From contig CALAGD010000011.1 in the NCBI GenBank assembly GCA_937891425.1, positions 1-13,284 on the forward strand: DNA of 13,284 bases, written 5' to 3'. Source of the DNA: an uncultured Pigmentiphaga sp. (GTDB taxonomy: Bacteria > Pseudomonadota > Gammaproteobacteria > Burkholderiales > Burkholderiaceae_B). Below the pieces are notes generated by a model. That model was not told the origin of the DNA. It saw only the letters and a program-made list of their open reading frames with translations, and did not search any database. Shown here in pieces: positions 1 to 7,192 of this stretch. The first letter of the stretch is position 1; each line of letters starts with the position of its first letter. Position numbers and translations under genes: made by a program.

Positions 1-366
1 GACCTGACCCATGCCTCGCCCGGCACCGACGGCCCTCCGGCCGCCGAGATCTCCGCGATCATCCTGGTCCGACTCACCGCGCGTGACCCGACCGCCGCTG
101 GCGTGGGGCGTGTCGAGACCGGCTTGCCCGACGTCATTGCCCTCGGTGCCAGCGACCAGCGCGCCCAGCGCGGGGTGGCGGCCACGCTCATGAGGCGCAG
201 CTGGCAGGACTGGCTGAACCATTGGCGGAGCGCATTGACCCACCTTGCCGAAGAATTCAACGACGGTCGTGCCGACAACATCGTGGCGGACGAAAATGAC
301 ATCGAATATTGCGATGTCCGCCCCTTCCTGCGCCGCAACCTGGTCCACGACGACGAATCCCGATAA
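1..366 (+). CDS. addB: AddB-type helicase-nuclease subunit, C-terminal end (5' truncated by window)
   Basis: Frame 1 is open from the first base to TAA at 364-366 and gives the last 121 residues of a longer protein. The tail resembles the end of AddB/RexB PD-(D/E)XK nuclease subunits: after a helical WQDWLNHWRSALTHLAEEF segment and a conserved-looking GRAD comes the short motif IEYCDVRPFLRR. In Fe-S AddB proteins this position carries C-x2-C-x5-C; here only the middle cysteine remains. The catalytic DYKT core would lie before the window. The stop codon is directly followed by the GTG of an AddA-type gene, and this addB-addA order supports the call. AddB partners AddA in resecting double-strand breaks. 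The identification rests mainly on context and a weak C-terminal motif. The alternative is another PD-(D/E)XK family protein. Confidence 0.7.
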   Translation, partial: DLTHASPGTDGPPAAEISAIILVRLTARDPTAAGVGRVETGLPDVIALGASDQRAQRGVAATLMRRSWQDWLNHWRSALTHLAEEFNDGRADNIVADENDIEYCDVRPFLRRNLVHDDESR

Positions 367-3300
367 GTGCCCATGCTGCCCCGTGATCATGCTGCCCGCA
401 CTGCCGCCCTCGATCCGCACCGTTCCCTGCTGGTGCAGGCGCCCGCCGGTTCGGGCAAGACTGAACTGCTGACCGACCGCATCCTTGCCCTGCTCTCGAC
501 GGTCGCGCAACCCGACGAGATCGTTGCCATCACCTTCACGCGCAAGGCTGCGGGTGAGATGCATTCCCGCGTCATGCAGAAACTGCGTGCAGGCCTGGCC
601 CCCTGCCCCGACGCGCCCCACGAGCGCCGCAGCTGGGAGCTCGCGCGCGCTGCGCTCGAGCACGACCGGCAACAGGGCTGGCAACTGCTCGAGTTTCCTG
701 CCCGCCTTACCATACAGACGATCGACGCGTTCTGCGCCTCGCTGGTGCAACGCATGCCTTATCTGTCGCGTCTGGGCGGCAGTGCCCGCATCACCGAGTC
801 GCCGCACGAACTGTATCTGCAGGCGGCGCGGGAAACGCTCGCGCTGGCCGACGACTCCGACCACGGCACGCCGGTACGGCGGCTGCTCGCCCATCTCGAC
901 GTCAACCCGCGACGCGCTGCCGAACTGCTGGCCGGCATGCTGTCGAGTCGCGATCAATGGCTGCCCCTACTGGCCGGCACCGGCGAACGCGCGTGGCTCG
1001 AGCACAACCTGCGGGACGCAGTCGCGCACGAACTGCGCCAGCTGATCGATGCCATGCCGCTGGGATGGCAGCACGAACTGCCACCACTGGCGCGCGCCGC
1101 CTGCGAATTCCTGGCCGACAATCCGGACCACCCGCTGCAACCGCTCGCCCGTTGGTGTGACGGACACACGCTATCCCACGACATCAACGATCTCAGCCAG
1201 TGGCGTGCGCTCGCGCATCTGCTGCTCACTTCATCCGACAAGCCAAGACTTCGCTCGCGCCTTACACGCGACCTGGGTTTCCCACCCGGTTCGAAACACA
1301 AGGCGGCCATGGAAGAATGGCTGCGCGCGGCGGCAGGCGACACGGCCTGGGTCGAGCTACTGGCCCAGGTACGCACCCTGCCCAACGGGGAATACAGTCC
1401 TGAGCAGTGGGAGGCGCTCACTGCGTTGTTCCACTGCCTGCGGCTGGCTGTGGCCCAGCTGCAGCTCACGTTCGCGGCAGCCGGAGAGATCGATTTCATC
1501 GAAGTTACCCAGCGCGCACTCGCAGCACTCGGCTCGGCCGATGATCCAAGTGAATTGCTGCTGCGCCTGGATCGTCGCATCCGTCACCTGCTGATCGACG
1601 AATTCCAGGACACCAGCCAATCCCAGATCGAACTGCTGCAACGTCTCACCGCAGGGTGGGAGCCTGGCGATGGTCGCACCCTGTTCGTGGTCGGCGACCC
1701 CATGCAGTCGATTTACCGCTTCCGCAAGGCCGAGGTATCCCTTTTCCTGGATGCAGCCACGCATGGCATCGGGAACACAGTTCTCCACGCGCTGCAACTG
1801 TCGGTCAATTTCCGGTCGCAGGCTGGCATTGTGGACTGGGTCAACGAGACATTCAGCAAGGTTTTCCCACCAAGGCACGACCCCGACCTGGGCGCCATTG
1901 CCTACGCCCGCTCTGACGCTTTCAATCCGCCGCGCGACGGACCTCCGGTGCAGTTTCATCCCGTGTGGCGGCGCGACGGCGACTCCGCTCCGCTCGACGA
2001 GACGGAAGAAGACATCGTCGTGCGCCTGGTGCGCGCGGCGCTGGCAGGCGACAGACCGGATGACCAGCCTGACGTGGCCATCCTCGTGCGCGCCCGCACC
2101 CATGTACAGGCCATCGCACACCGGCTCTCCACCGAGGGAATCGCCTACCAGGCGATCGAGCTCACGCGCCTCGCAGAGCGTCCGGTCGTGGCGGACCTTG
2201 TGCAACTGGCGCGGGCCCTCGCCCACCCGGGCGACCGGCTTGCCTGGCTTTGCGTACTGCGCGCACCCTGGTGCGGCGCCAGCCTGCGCACCCTGCACCA
2301 GCTCGCTGGCGAGGACCATCACGCAACGATTCCCGACCTGCTGCGCACCCGACTGCCCCAGGTCACGGACCCGTCTGAACGGTTGCGGCTCGAGCACGTA
2401 CTGCAGGCCCTGTGGGGCCGCGCCCCGGTCGCGATTTCCCCAGACAATGAAACGCTGTGGCGGGTGCCCTCGTACCACGATGCCGCGGCCATTCCCTTCG
2501 CTGCATGGGTGGAACAGGTCTGGCAGCGCCTGGGTGGCCCCCTGGCTTTTCCGGGAAAGCGCAACGCAACGGATGCCGAAAGTTTCTTCCGGCTGCTCGA
2601 AGAACAGGCGCCCTATGGTCGTCTCGACCCGGCGCGTCTGACCGAAGCGCTGCAGGAGCTGTTCGCCGCGCCGGATCCCGGCCGCGACGCCAGCCGCGTC
2701 CAGATCATGACCATGCACAAGTCGAAAGGGCTGCAGTTCGATACGGTTATCCTGCCCGGGCTGCACCGCAGACCCCGTCGCGAGGATGAGCGACTGGTCC
2801 GCTTCGAATACGCCGGTGGCCGCCTGCTGGTCGGCCCCATCAAGCCACACGACAAGGCGGAGCCTGATCCCATTTCACGCTTCCTGGCGCAACGTGAAGC
2901 AAGACGTGGCGCCTACGAGAGCGATCGCCTGCTGTACGTGGCGGCTACCCGCGCGCGCCGGCACCTGCATCTGGTGGGCGAAGTGTGCTTCGATGGCGCG
3001 AGCGGCGAGATCAGGCCTCCGGCATCCACAAGCCTGCTGTCGCGACTCTGGCCGATGATCGAGCGCGATCTGAGTCCCCCGTCTACCGATGCCCCGCTGC
3101 CTGCCGACCCGGCTGCTTCCGCCGCCTGCGAGGGTGGCCATGGCGGCGGTGCGAACGGTACTGGTGCTCCCGAGCCAGCCCGCAACGAGGCGGCCGAAAG
3201 TGTCGCCGGCGTGCGCACGGCCACGGTCACCTCGGGCGCTGCCGCTCCGCCCCTGCAACGCCTCCGGCTGGATGTCATCACGGCGCTGCGCGCCCACCCC

Positions 3301-4050
3301 ACAGAGCCTGAATATGAGAAGACGCCCCCCGACACACCATCATGGGACGTTGACCGGGTCATGCAGGGCGAGTCTGTTCATCCGGGACTGACGGCGACAA
3401 CGTGGCCCCCGGCTCAGGACACCATTGCTGCAGACATTGAAGGAGCTGGCGATGCCGTACCGCCCTTGCCACCGGACAACACCAGTTCACACTTCACGCT
3501 GACACGGCATGCCACGCTCGAACGCGTTATCGGCCGAGTGGCGCACGCATGGCTGGAGTACATCGGGCGGCATGGGCCCGACGACTGGACACCGCTGAAG
3601 GTGACGGAGTCAGGCGCTCGCATTCGCACCCAGCTGTTGCGCTCGGGGCTGGACGGCGCGCAGGCCGATGCGGCCGTGGAAGTCGTGCTCGACACCCTGT
3701 CGGCCACATTGACGGACGAGCGTGGCCGCTGGCTGATGCAGCAGGCCGCGAAACGGGAGTGGCGCCTGCTCAACCGTGAAGGGCGACAGGTGATCGTCGA
3801 CCTTGCCATTGAGCAGGACGATGCCTGGCTGGTGGTGGACTACAAGACCCAGGCTCGCCCCGAGGACATGGACATGAGCGAATTCGCGCGCAAGATGCTG
3901 GCCCTGTATCGGCCCCAACTGGCCGCTTACTGCAGCACCATTACGGCTGCCACCGGCAAACCGGCAAGCGCCGTCCTGTACCTGCCAAGGGCGAGGCTCT
4001 GGCTGCCCGTATCCGATGCCAATGTTGTTGAGTTGTCTGGGAAAGTTTGA
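367..4050 (+). CDS. addA: AddA-type UvrD-family helicase with C-terminal RecB-like nuclease
   Basis: A 1227-residue superfamily 1 helicase-nuclease, close to the usual AddA length of about 1200. All helicase motifs are visible: Walker A APAGSGKT (25-32), motif Ia ITFTRKAAGEM, Walker B DEFQDT (411-416), motif III GDPMQSIYRFR (443-453), NFRS, motif V TMHKSKGLQF (782-791) and motif VI YVAATRARR (from 857). Residues about 900-1045 form a Pro/Ala/Gly-rich linker. The C-terminal RecB-type nuclease has H1060, D1145, D1158 and K1160 (VVDYKT) and the QLAAY helix, so the catalytic set looks intact. With AddB it should unwind and degrade broken DNA ends for RecA-dependent repair. The GTG start follows the upstream TAA with no gap, implying translational coupling; ATG at 373 is an alternative start. 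No frameshift is seen. Confidence 0.9.
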   Translation: MPMLPRDHAARTAALDPHRSLLVQAPAGSGKTELLTDRILALLSTVAQPDEIVAITFTRKAAGEMHSRVMQKLRAGLAPCPDAPHERRSWELARAALEHDRQQGWQLLEFPARLTIQTIDAFCASLVQRMPYLSRLGGSARITESPHELYLQAARETLALADDSDHGTPVRRLLAHLDVNPRRAAELLAGMLSSRDQWLPLLAGTGERAWLEHNLRDAVAHELRQLIDAMPLGWQHELPPLARAACEFLADNPDHPLQPLARWCDGHTLSHDINDLSQWRALAHLLLTSSDKPRLRSRLTRDLGFPPGSKHKAAMEEWLRAAAGDTAWVELLAQVRTLPNGEYSPEQWEALTALFHCLRLAVAQLQLTFAAAGEIDFIEVTQRALAALGSADDPSELLLRLDRRIRHLLIDEFQDTSQSQIELLQRLTAGWEPGDGRTLFVVGDPMQSIYRFRKAEVSLFLDAATHGIGNTVLHALQLSVNFRSQAGIVDWVNETFSKVFPPRHDPDLGAIAYARSDAFNPPRDGPPVQFHPVWRRDGDSAPLDETEEDIVVRLVRAALAGDRPDDQPDVAILVRARTHVQAIAHRLSTEGIAYQAIELTRLAERPVVADLVQLARALAHPGDRLAWLCVLRAPWCGASLRTLHQLAGEDHHATIPDLLRTRLPQVTDPSERLRLEHVLQALWGRAPVAISPDNETLWRVPSYHDAAAIPFAAWVEQVWQRLGGPLAFPGKRNATDAESFFRLLEEQAPYGRLDPARLTEALQELFAAPDPGRDASRVQIMTMHKSKGLQFDTVILPGLHRRPRREDERLVRFEYAGGRLLVGPIKPHDKAEPDPISRFLAQREARRGAYESDRLLYVAATRARRHLHLVGEVCFDGASGEIRPPASTSLLSRLWPMIERDLSPPSTDAPLPADPAASAACEGGHGGGANGTGAPEPARNEAAESVAGVRTATVTSGAAAPPLQRLRLDVITALRAHPTEPEYEKTPPDTPSWDVDRVMQGESVHPGLTATTWPPAQDTIAADIEGAGDAVPPLPPDNTSSHFTLTRHATLERVIGRVAHAWLEYIGRHGPDDWTPLKVTESGARIRTQLLRSGLDGAQADAAVEVVLDTLSATLTDERGRWLMQQAAKREWRLLNREGRQVIVDLAIEQDDAWLVVDYKTQARPEDMDMSEFARKMLALYRPQLAAYCSTITAATGKPASAVLYLPRARLWLPVSDANVVELSGKV

Positions 4051-4136
4051 TACGGCAATTCAACTATTGAAACGCGCCATCGATACCAAACGACACGCCA
4101 GCGCATTGGCCATGCCGGCGATTCGCTGGCACCCCC

Positions 4137-4165
4137 TCAACAATCGACGCAGACGCGGCTATAGT
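4137..4165 (+). promoter_or_regulatory. Candidate sigma-70 promoter for the TM2 protein gene
   Basis: A TCAACA -35-like hexamer (4137-4142) and TATAGT -10 hexamer (4160-4165, five of six consensus bases) are separated by 17 nt, in an AT-richer patch of the addA-TM2 spacer. Transcription would start near 4172, giving a leader of about 90 nt. A 7-bp inverted repeat, TTTGCGC (4167-4173) with GCGCAAA (4186-4192), falls at the predicted start. This is motif matching only. Confidence 0.4.
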
Positions 4166-4263
4166 ATTTGCGCTCCAAATGTGCGGCGCAAAGCCTGCTG
4201 TTCCATGCAGCACAGCAATAGTACGTGAATTTGAAACACTGGTTTTGACATCACGAGCGAACC

Positions 4264-4686
4264 GTGATACTGACAGCGCAGAAGGCCTTTCGACACAAGA
4301 GCATTGCCGCGATTCTCGCTTTCTTCTTCGGCTGGGCAGGAGCCCACTGGTGGTATCTGCGCCGGCGTTTCGCCTGGCTACCGCTGGTTGCCACGCTTGC
4401 CATCCTGCTGGCTGCCAGCATGCGCACCACTCCGTTCTATGCCCAGCTTACCTACTATCTGGTGTTGATACCGGTCATGGCCGGTGTGATCGAGGCCCTG
4501 GTGTTGTGCCTGATGTCGGACGAGCGCTTCGATGCGCGGTACAACTCTGGCCATACCAGACGCTCAAAGACCGGCTGGGGCCCCGTCTTGCTGGCGATGT
4601 TTTTCCTGCTCGTCGGCACTGGCATCCTGATGGGACATATCGTGATGCTTTCCCTGGAGATGGCTGCAGGAACACTGACCTTGTAG
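4264..4686 (+). CDS. TM2-domain small membrane protein
   Basis: A 140-residue, very hydrophobic protein. The N-terminal part KSIAAILAFFFGWAGAHWWY (12-31) matches the TM2 domain pattern: a lysine, a helix with a short Gly-rich turn, then an aromatic Y/F-rich helix start. Four membrane segments are likely, near 13-33, 38-54, 59-84 and 106-130, with Arg-rich RRR (33-35) and TRRSK (98-102) loops. It probably sits in the inner membrane; the function of bacterial TM2 proteins is not established. GTG at 4264 is the chosen start because the hydrophobic frame begins right after it; the Shine-Dalgarno is weak. The gene lies 213 nt after addA with a possible promoter of its own, so it need not belong to that operon. 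It converges on the microprotein gene 90 nt away. Confidence 0.75.
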   Translation: MILTAQKAFRHKSIAAILAFFFGWAGAHWWYLRRRFAWLPLVATLAILLAASMRTTPFYAQLTYYLVLIPVMAGVIEALVLCLMSDERFDARYNSGHTRRSKTGWGPVLLAMFFLLVGTGILMGHIVMLSLEMAAGTLTL

Positions 4687-4776
4687 TACCGCGAGGCAGG
4701 AACGCATGGCTTCCGGCGTTTCGGACCTGACCGAAGTGATGGCCAACGCTGCCATCAGCGCCGTTGCCCTGCCGCA

Positions 4777-4917
4777 CTAGAAGCCTAGCAGGCGTCCCAA
4801 CCAGAGCATGGCCGGGATGGACGCGGCCCAGCACACCGCCGACAGCGCGTCGATGATATTGCTTTCCCTACGGAATGGATAATAGCGGCGCGCCTGCCTT
4901 GATGAATGTACGAACAT
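4777..4917 (-). CDS. 46-residue basic single-span membrane microprotein, coupled to radical SAM gene
   Basis: A short gene not recognised as a named family. ATG (4917-4915) overlaps the TAA of the upstream radical SAM gene by one base (TAATG) and is preceded, 7 nt away, by GGAGGAGG (4932-4925), one of the strongest Shine-Dalgarno sequences in the window. The protein has an Arg/Tyr-rich N-terminus (RQARRYYPFRRE, 7-18), then a hydrophobic stretch (about 21-41, rich in A, L, W and containing P35) and ends LLGF. The charge pattern predicts a single span with the N-terminus in the cytoplasm. As second cistron after a LexA-boxed gene it would be SOS-induced. Small SOS-induced membrane peptides such as TisB are known, but there is no sequence resemblance I can claim. 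It could also be a housekeeping membrane microprotein. Confidence 0.7.
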   Translation of the reverse strand: MFVHSSRQARRYYPFRRESNIIDALSAVCWAASIPAMLWLGRLLGF

Positions 4918-6020
4918 TAGACATCCTCCTCCGGGAACAAGAGCCCCTGCCCCGAGGGCGCAGGTGGCCGAAACTGCGAGCTGTCGAGATTGAAGCCGCC
5001 TTGTGCGAGCCCGTGGCGGCGAGACGCGACTGCGAAGCGCTGTGCCAGCAATTGGGCCCACAAGCCTTCGCCGTGCATGCGCGCACCGAAGCGTGACGAG
5101 GCGCGACGCCCGGAGGCATCGCGCGCGTTCAGGTCTTCGAGGCGACGCAGTACGCGTTGGGCGCGCTCGGGAAATCGCGCCTGAAGCCACTGCTCGAACA
5201 CCTCGCGCACCTCGTGCGGGAGCCGCAACACCGTGTACCCGGCAATCGAGGCGCCAGCCTGAGCTGCCGCTGCTAGCACTCTCTCGAGCTGGATATCGGT
5301 AATGAAGGGAATGAGCGGCGCGACCATGACTCCAACGGGCACGCCGGCGTGCGCGAGCGCCTGCATGGCTTCGAGCCGCTTCCACGGTGCGGCGGCTCGG
5401 GGCTCGAGCATCCGAGCCGTCTCGGGCTCGAGCGTGGTGATGCTGAACAGCACGCCGACCAGCCGCCGCCGCGCAAGCTGCGCGAGAAGATCGAGGTCGC
5501 GCTGGACGAGTGCATTCTTGGTAATGATGACGACCGGGTGGCGCGCTTCAAGCAGGACCTGGAGGACGCCCCGCGTTAGCCGCCAGTGACGTTCGATGGG
5601 CTGGTAGCCGTCGGTGATTGACCCGATGGTGACGGGAGCCACCTTGTACCCTGGGCGGGAGAGCTCGCGGCGCAACAGCTCGACGCTGTTGACCTTGGCG
5701 ATGAGACGCGTTTCGAAATCGAGCCCTGGCGAATAACCCAGGTAGGCATGAGTTGGCCGCGCATAGCAATAGGTGCAGCCGTGCTCGCACCCCCGATACG
5801 GGTTGATGGCGCGATCGAACGGGATATCGGGCGACCGGTTGTAGGTAAGGAGCGAGCGTGCTTCTTCGCTGGCGACCTGTGTTCTGACAGGCTCAGGCAG
5901 CGGGGCCCGATCCGGACTGCGCTGGAGCTGCTGAAACCGGTGTGCAACATTTCCAACCGCCCCCCTGCCATGCAGAGGCGAAAGATTTGCTTCGGGCGAA
6001 GGGTGGCGGTACGTATCCAT
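4917..6020 (-). CDS. PA0069-family radical SAM protein (SplB-like)
   Basis: A 367-residue radical SAM enzyme. The [4Fe-4S]-binding motif GCEHGCTYCYARP gives C78, C82 and C85 (C-x3-C-x2-C), followed by family-typical GSITDGYQP and VVIITKN strands. The N-terminal HGRGAVGN...RF matches the start of the PA0069 group of COG1533, relatives of spore photoproduct lyase. Its substrate is unknown; DNA-lesion repair is a reasonable guess from the family and from SOS control. ATG at 6020-6018 is the only in-frame ATG before the motif. It has no Shine-Dalgarno, and a LexA box ends 6 nt upstream, so the mRNA may be leaderless or nearly so. The stop overlaps the next gene's ATG. I recall, unverified, that the Pseudomonas aeruginosa homologue PA0069 belongs to the LexA regulon. 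Confidence 0.88.
   Translation of the reverse strand: MDTYRHPSPEANLSPLHGRGAVGNVAHRFQQLQRSPDRAPLPEPVRTQVASEEARSLLTYNRSPDIPFDRAINPYRGCEHGCTYCYARPTHAYLGYSPGLDFETRLIAKVNSVELLRRELSRPGYKVAPVTIGSITDGYQPIERHWRLTRGVLQVLLEARHPVVIITKNALVQRDLDLLAQLARRRLVGVLFSITTLEPETARMLEPRAAAPWKRLEAMQALAHAGVPVGVMVAPLIPFITDIQLERVLAAAAQAGASIAGYTVLRLPHEVREVFEQWLQARFPERAQRVLRRLEDLNARDASGRRASSRFGARMHGEGLWAQLLAQRFAVASRRHGLAQGGFNLDSSQFRPPAPSGQGLLFPEEDV
4925..4932 (-). promoter_or_regulatory. Strong ribosome binding site deciding the microprotein start
   Basis: GGAGGAGG on the minus strand lies inside the last codons of the radical SAM gene, 7 nt before the ATG of the 46-residue gene. Its strength and ideal spacing are the main evidence that the small frame is translated. 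Confidence 0.75.
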
Positions 6021-6026
6021 GACGGA

Positions 6027-6046
6027 TACTGTACATAATTACAGTG
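6027..6046 (-). promoter_or_regulatory. LexA (SOS) box, perfect CTGT-N8-ACAG
   Basis: Plus-strand bases 6029-6044 read CTGT-ACATAATT-ACAG, a perfect match to the gamma/betaproteobacterial LexA consensus, with an AT-rich centre and a flanking TA on one side. It sits 6 nt before the radical SAM ATG, overlapping the likely -10 (TACAGT, minus strand 6033-6028). LexA bound here would block transcription until DNA damage triggers its cleavage. Confidence 0.85.
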
Positions 6047-6056
6047 CTGTATGCAA
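6028..6056 (-). promoter_or_regulatory. Candidate promoter of radical SAM gene inside LexA sites
   Basis: On the minus strand TTGCAT (6056-6051) and TACAGT (6033-6028) are 17 nt apart. The -35 is poor (three of six) and the -10 matches four of six. Transcription would begin at or next to the ATG at 6020, which explains the missing Shine-Dalgarno as leaderless initiation. Both hexamers are covered by LexA boxes. Confidence 0.4.
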
Positions 6057-6062
6057 TACCAG
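6047..6062 (-). promoter_or_regulatory. Second, one-mismatch LexA box
   Basis: Bases 6047-6062 read CTGT-ATGCAATA-CCAG, seven of eight core positions of CTGT-N8-ACAG. Its centre is 18 bp from the perfect box and it overlaps the candidate -35 (TTGCAT, minus strand 6056-6051). Tandem boxes of this kind occur at strongly LexA-repressed promoters. The single mismatch makes this less certain than its neighbour. Confidence 0.5.
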
Positions 6063-6094
6063 TTGTCGTCCAGGTGCGCCCGCCAGGCCCCGAC

Positions 6095-6129
6095 AAAAAA
6101 GCCGCCACGTCAACGGAGAACGTGGCGGC
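6095..6129 (-). terminator. Intrinsic terminator of etfBA
   Basis: A perfect 10-bp GC-rich stem (6101-6110 with 6120-6129, GCCGCCACGT/ACGTGGCGGC) with a 9-nt loop. On the minus strand it is followed by six T residues (6100-6095). It lies about 130 nt past the etfA stop and separates etfBA from the SOS promoter further along the same strand. Confidence 0.88.
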
Positions 6130-6232
6130 TTCTGTGCCGACTGCGACGCACACGGCAGCATGGAAAGGCCCGATGCACCGGCCGCAAGGGCTGCTGACCG
6201 AGGGATGCGGCTGTAGTCCGGGCAGCCTTGCC

Positions 6233-6255
6233 CTGCCCGTGCCGCGCACGGGCGG
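6233..6255 (-). other. Stem-loop just after etfA stop
   Basis: GCCCGTGC (6235-6242) pairs with GCACGGGC (6246-6253) across a 3-nt loop, extended by a wobble and one more pair. It begins 5 nt after the etfA stop codon and has no T-run. It may protect the 3' end of the mRNA or help pause polymerase before the true terminator. Confidence 0.45.
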
Positions 6256-6260
6256 CTGGC

Positions 6261-7190
6261 TTACAGCGCGTCGACGAGTTCGGGCACGATCTGGAAGAGA
6301 TCCCCAACGATACCGTAGTCGGCCACGCTGAAGATCGGCGCTTCCTCATCCTTATTGATGGCAACGATGACTTTGGAGTCTTTCATGCCCGCAAGGTGCT
6401 GGATGGCGCCCGAGATACCCACGGCGATATAGAGCTGCGGGGCAACGATCTTGCCAGTCTGACCTACCTGCCAGTCGTTGGGCGCATAGCCTGCGTCGAC
6501 CGCGGCACGCGACGCGCCCAGCGCCGCATTGAGCTTGTCGGCCAGGGCCTCGAGGATCTTGAAGTTTTCGGCGCTCCCCATGCCGCGCCCGCCGGAGACG
6601 ACGACCCGGGCAGCCGACAGTTCGGGTCGATCGGACTTGGCGAATTCACGGCCCACGAAACTGGACTTGCCGGAATCGGCAACCGCTTCAACTTTCTCGA
6701 CTGGCGCCGAGCCACCGGTGGCCTCGACCGCATCGAAGCCGGTGGTGCGTACGGTAATCACCTTCACCGGGTCAGGTGCCTGCACCGTGGCAATGGCATT
6801 GCCGGCATAGATGGGCCGCTGGAAGGTGTCGGGCGACTCGACCGCGATGATGTCGGAGACCTGAGCCACATCAAGCAGCGCGGCAACCCGTGGCGCGATG
6901 TTCTTGCCCGAAGCCGTGGCCGGGAAGACGATGTGGCTGTACCCGCCTGCCAGCCCCACCACCTGGGCAGCAGCATTCTCGGCCAACCCATGTTCGTGTT
7001 GCGGACCATCGGCCAGCAGCACCTTGCTCACGCCCTGCAACTTGCTGGCGGCTTCCGCTACGCCGGCGGCGTCCTTCCCCATGACCAGCACATGTACGTC
7101 GCCACCCATCAGGCGGGCCGCGGCCACGGCGTTCAACGTGGCCCCCTTGAGCTCATGATTGTCGTGTTCAGCAATAACGAGACTCGTCAT
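6261..7190 (-). CDS. etfA: Electron transfer flavoprotein alpha subunit
   Basis: 309 residues, the normal length for EtfA. The C-terminal FAD-binding domain is complete: VVVSGGRGMGS (197-206), VGQTGKIVAPQLYIAVGISGAIQH (242-265) and NKDEEAPIFSVADYGIVGDL (279-298), which is the EtfA signature. With EtfB it forms a soluble FAD/AMP heterodimer that collects electrons from acyl-CoA and other flavin dehydrogenases and passes them to ETF-ubiquinone oxidoreductase. It starts 2 nt after the etfB stop, so the two are co-translated. A hairpin and then a strong terminator follow. The gene order etfB-etfA is the usual one. Confidence 0.97.
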   Translation of the reverse strand: MTSLVIAEHDNHELKGATLNAVAAARLMGGDVHVLVMGKDAAGVAEAASKLQGVSKVLLADGPQHEHGLAENAAAQVVGLAGGYSHIVFPATASGKNIAPRVAALLDVAQVSDIIAVESPDTFQRPIYAGNAIATVQAPDPVKVITVRTTGFDAVEATGGSAPVEKVEAVADSGKSSFVGREFAKSDRPELSAARVVVSGGRGMGSAENFKILEALADKLNAALGASRAAVDAGYAPNDWQVGQTGKIVAPQLYIAVGISGAIQHLAGMKDSKVIVAINKDEEAPIFSVADYGIVGDLFQIVPELVDAL

Positions 7191-7192
7191 TT

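Noticed and set aside
1357..2850. A 497-codon open frame on the minus strand opposite addA
   Set aside because: The plus-strand frame carries every UvrD/RecB motif in order. The antisense frame is a by-product of high GC at third positions and shows no recognisable domain.
4179..4730. A 183-codon plus-strand frame overlapping the TM2 gene
   Set aside because: The alternative frame at 4264-4686 gives a coherent four-helix TM2 protein; this one gives mixed composition without segments or motifs.
4777..5385. Reading the microprotein as the end of a 202-codon minus-strand frame
   Set aside because: Upstream of 4917 that frame is only a shadow of the radical SAM gene (Arg/Ala-rich, no motif). 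The ATG with its strong ribosome site at 4917 is the likely real start.
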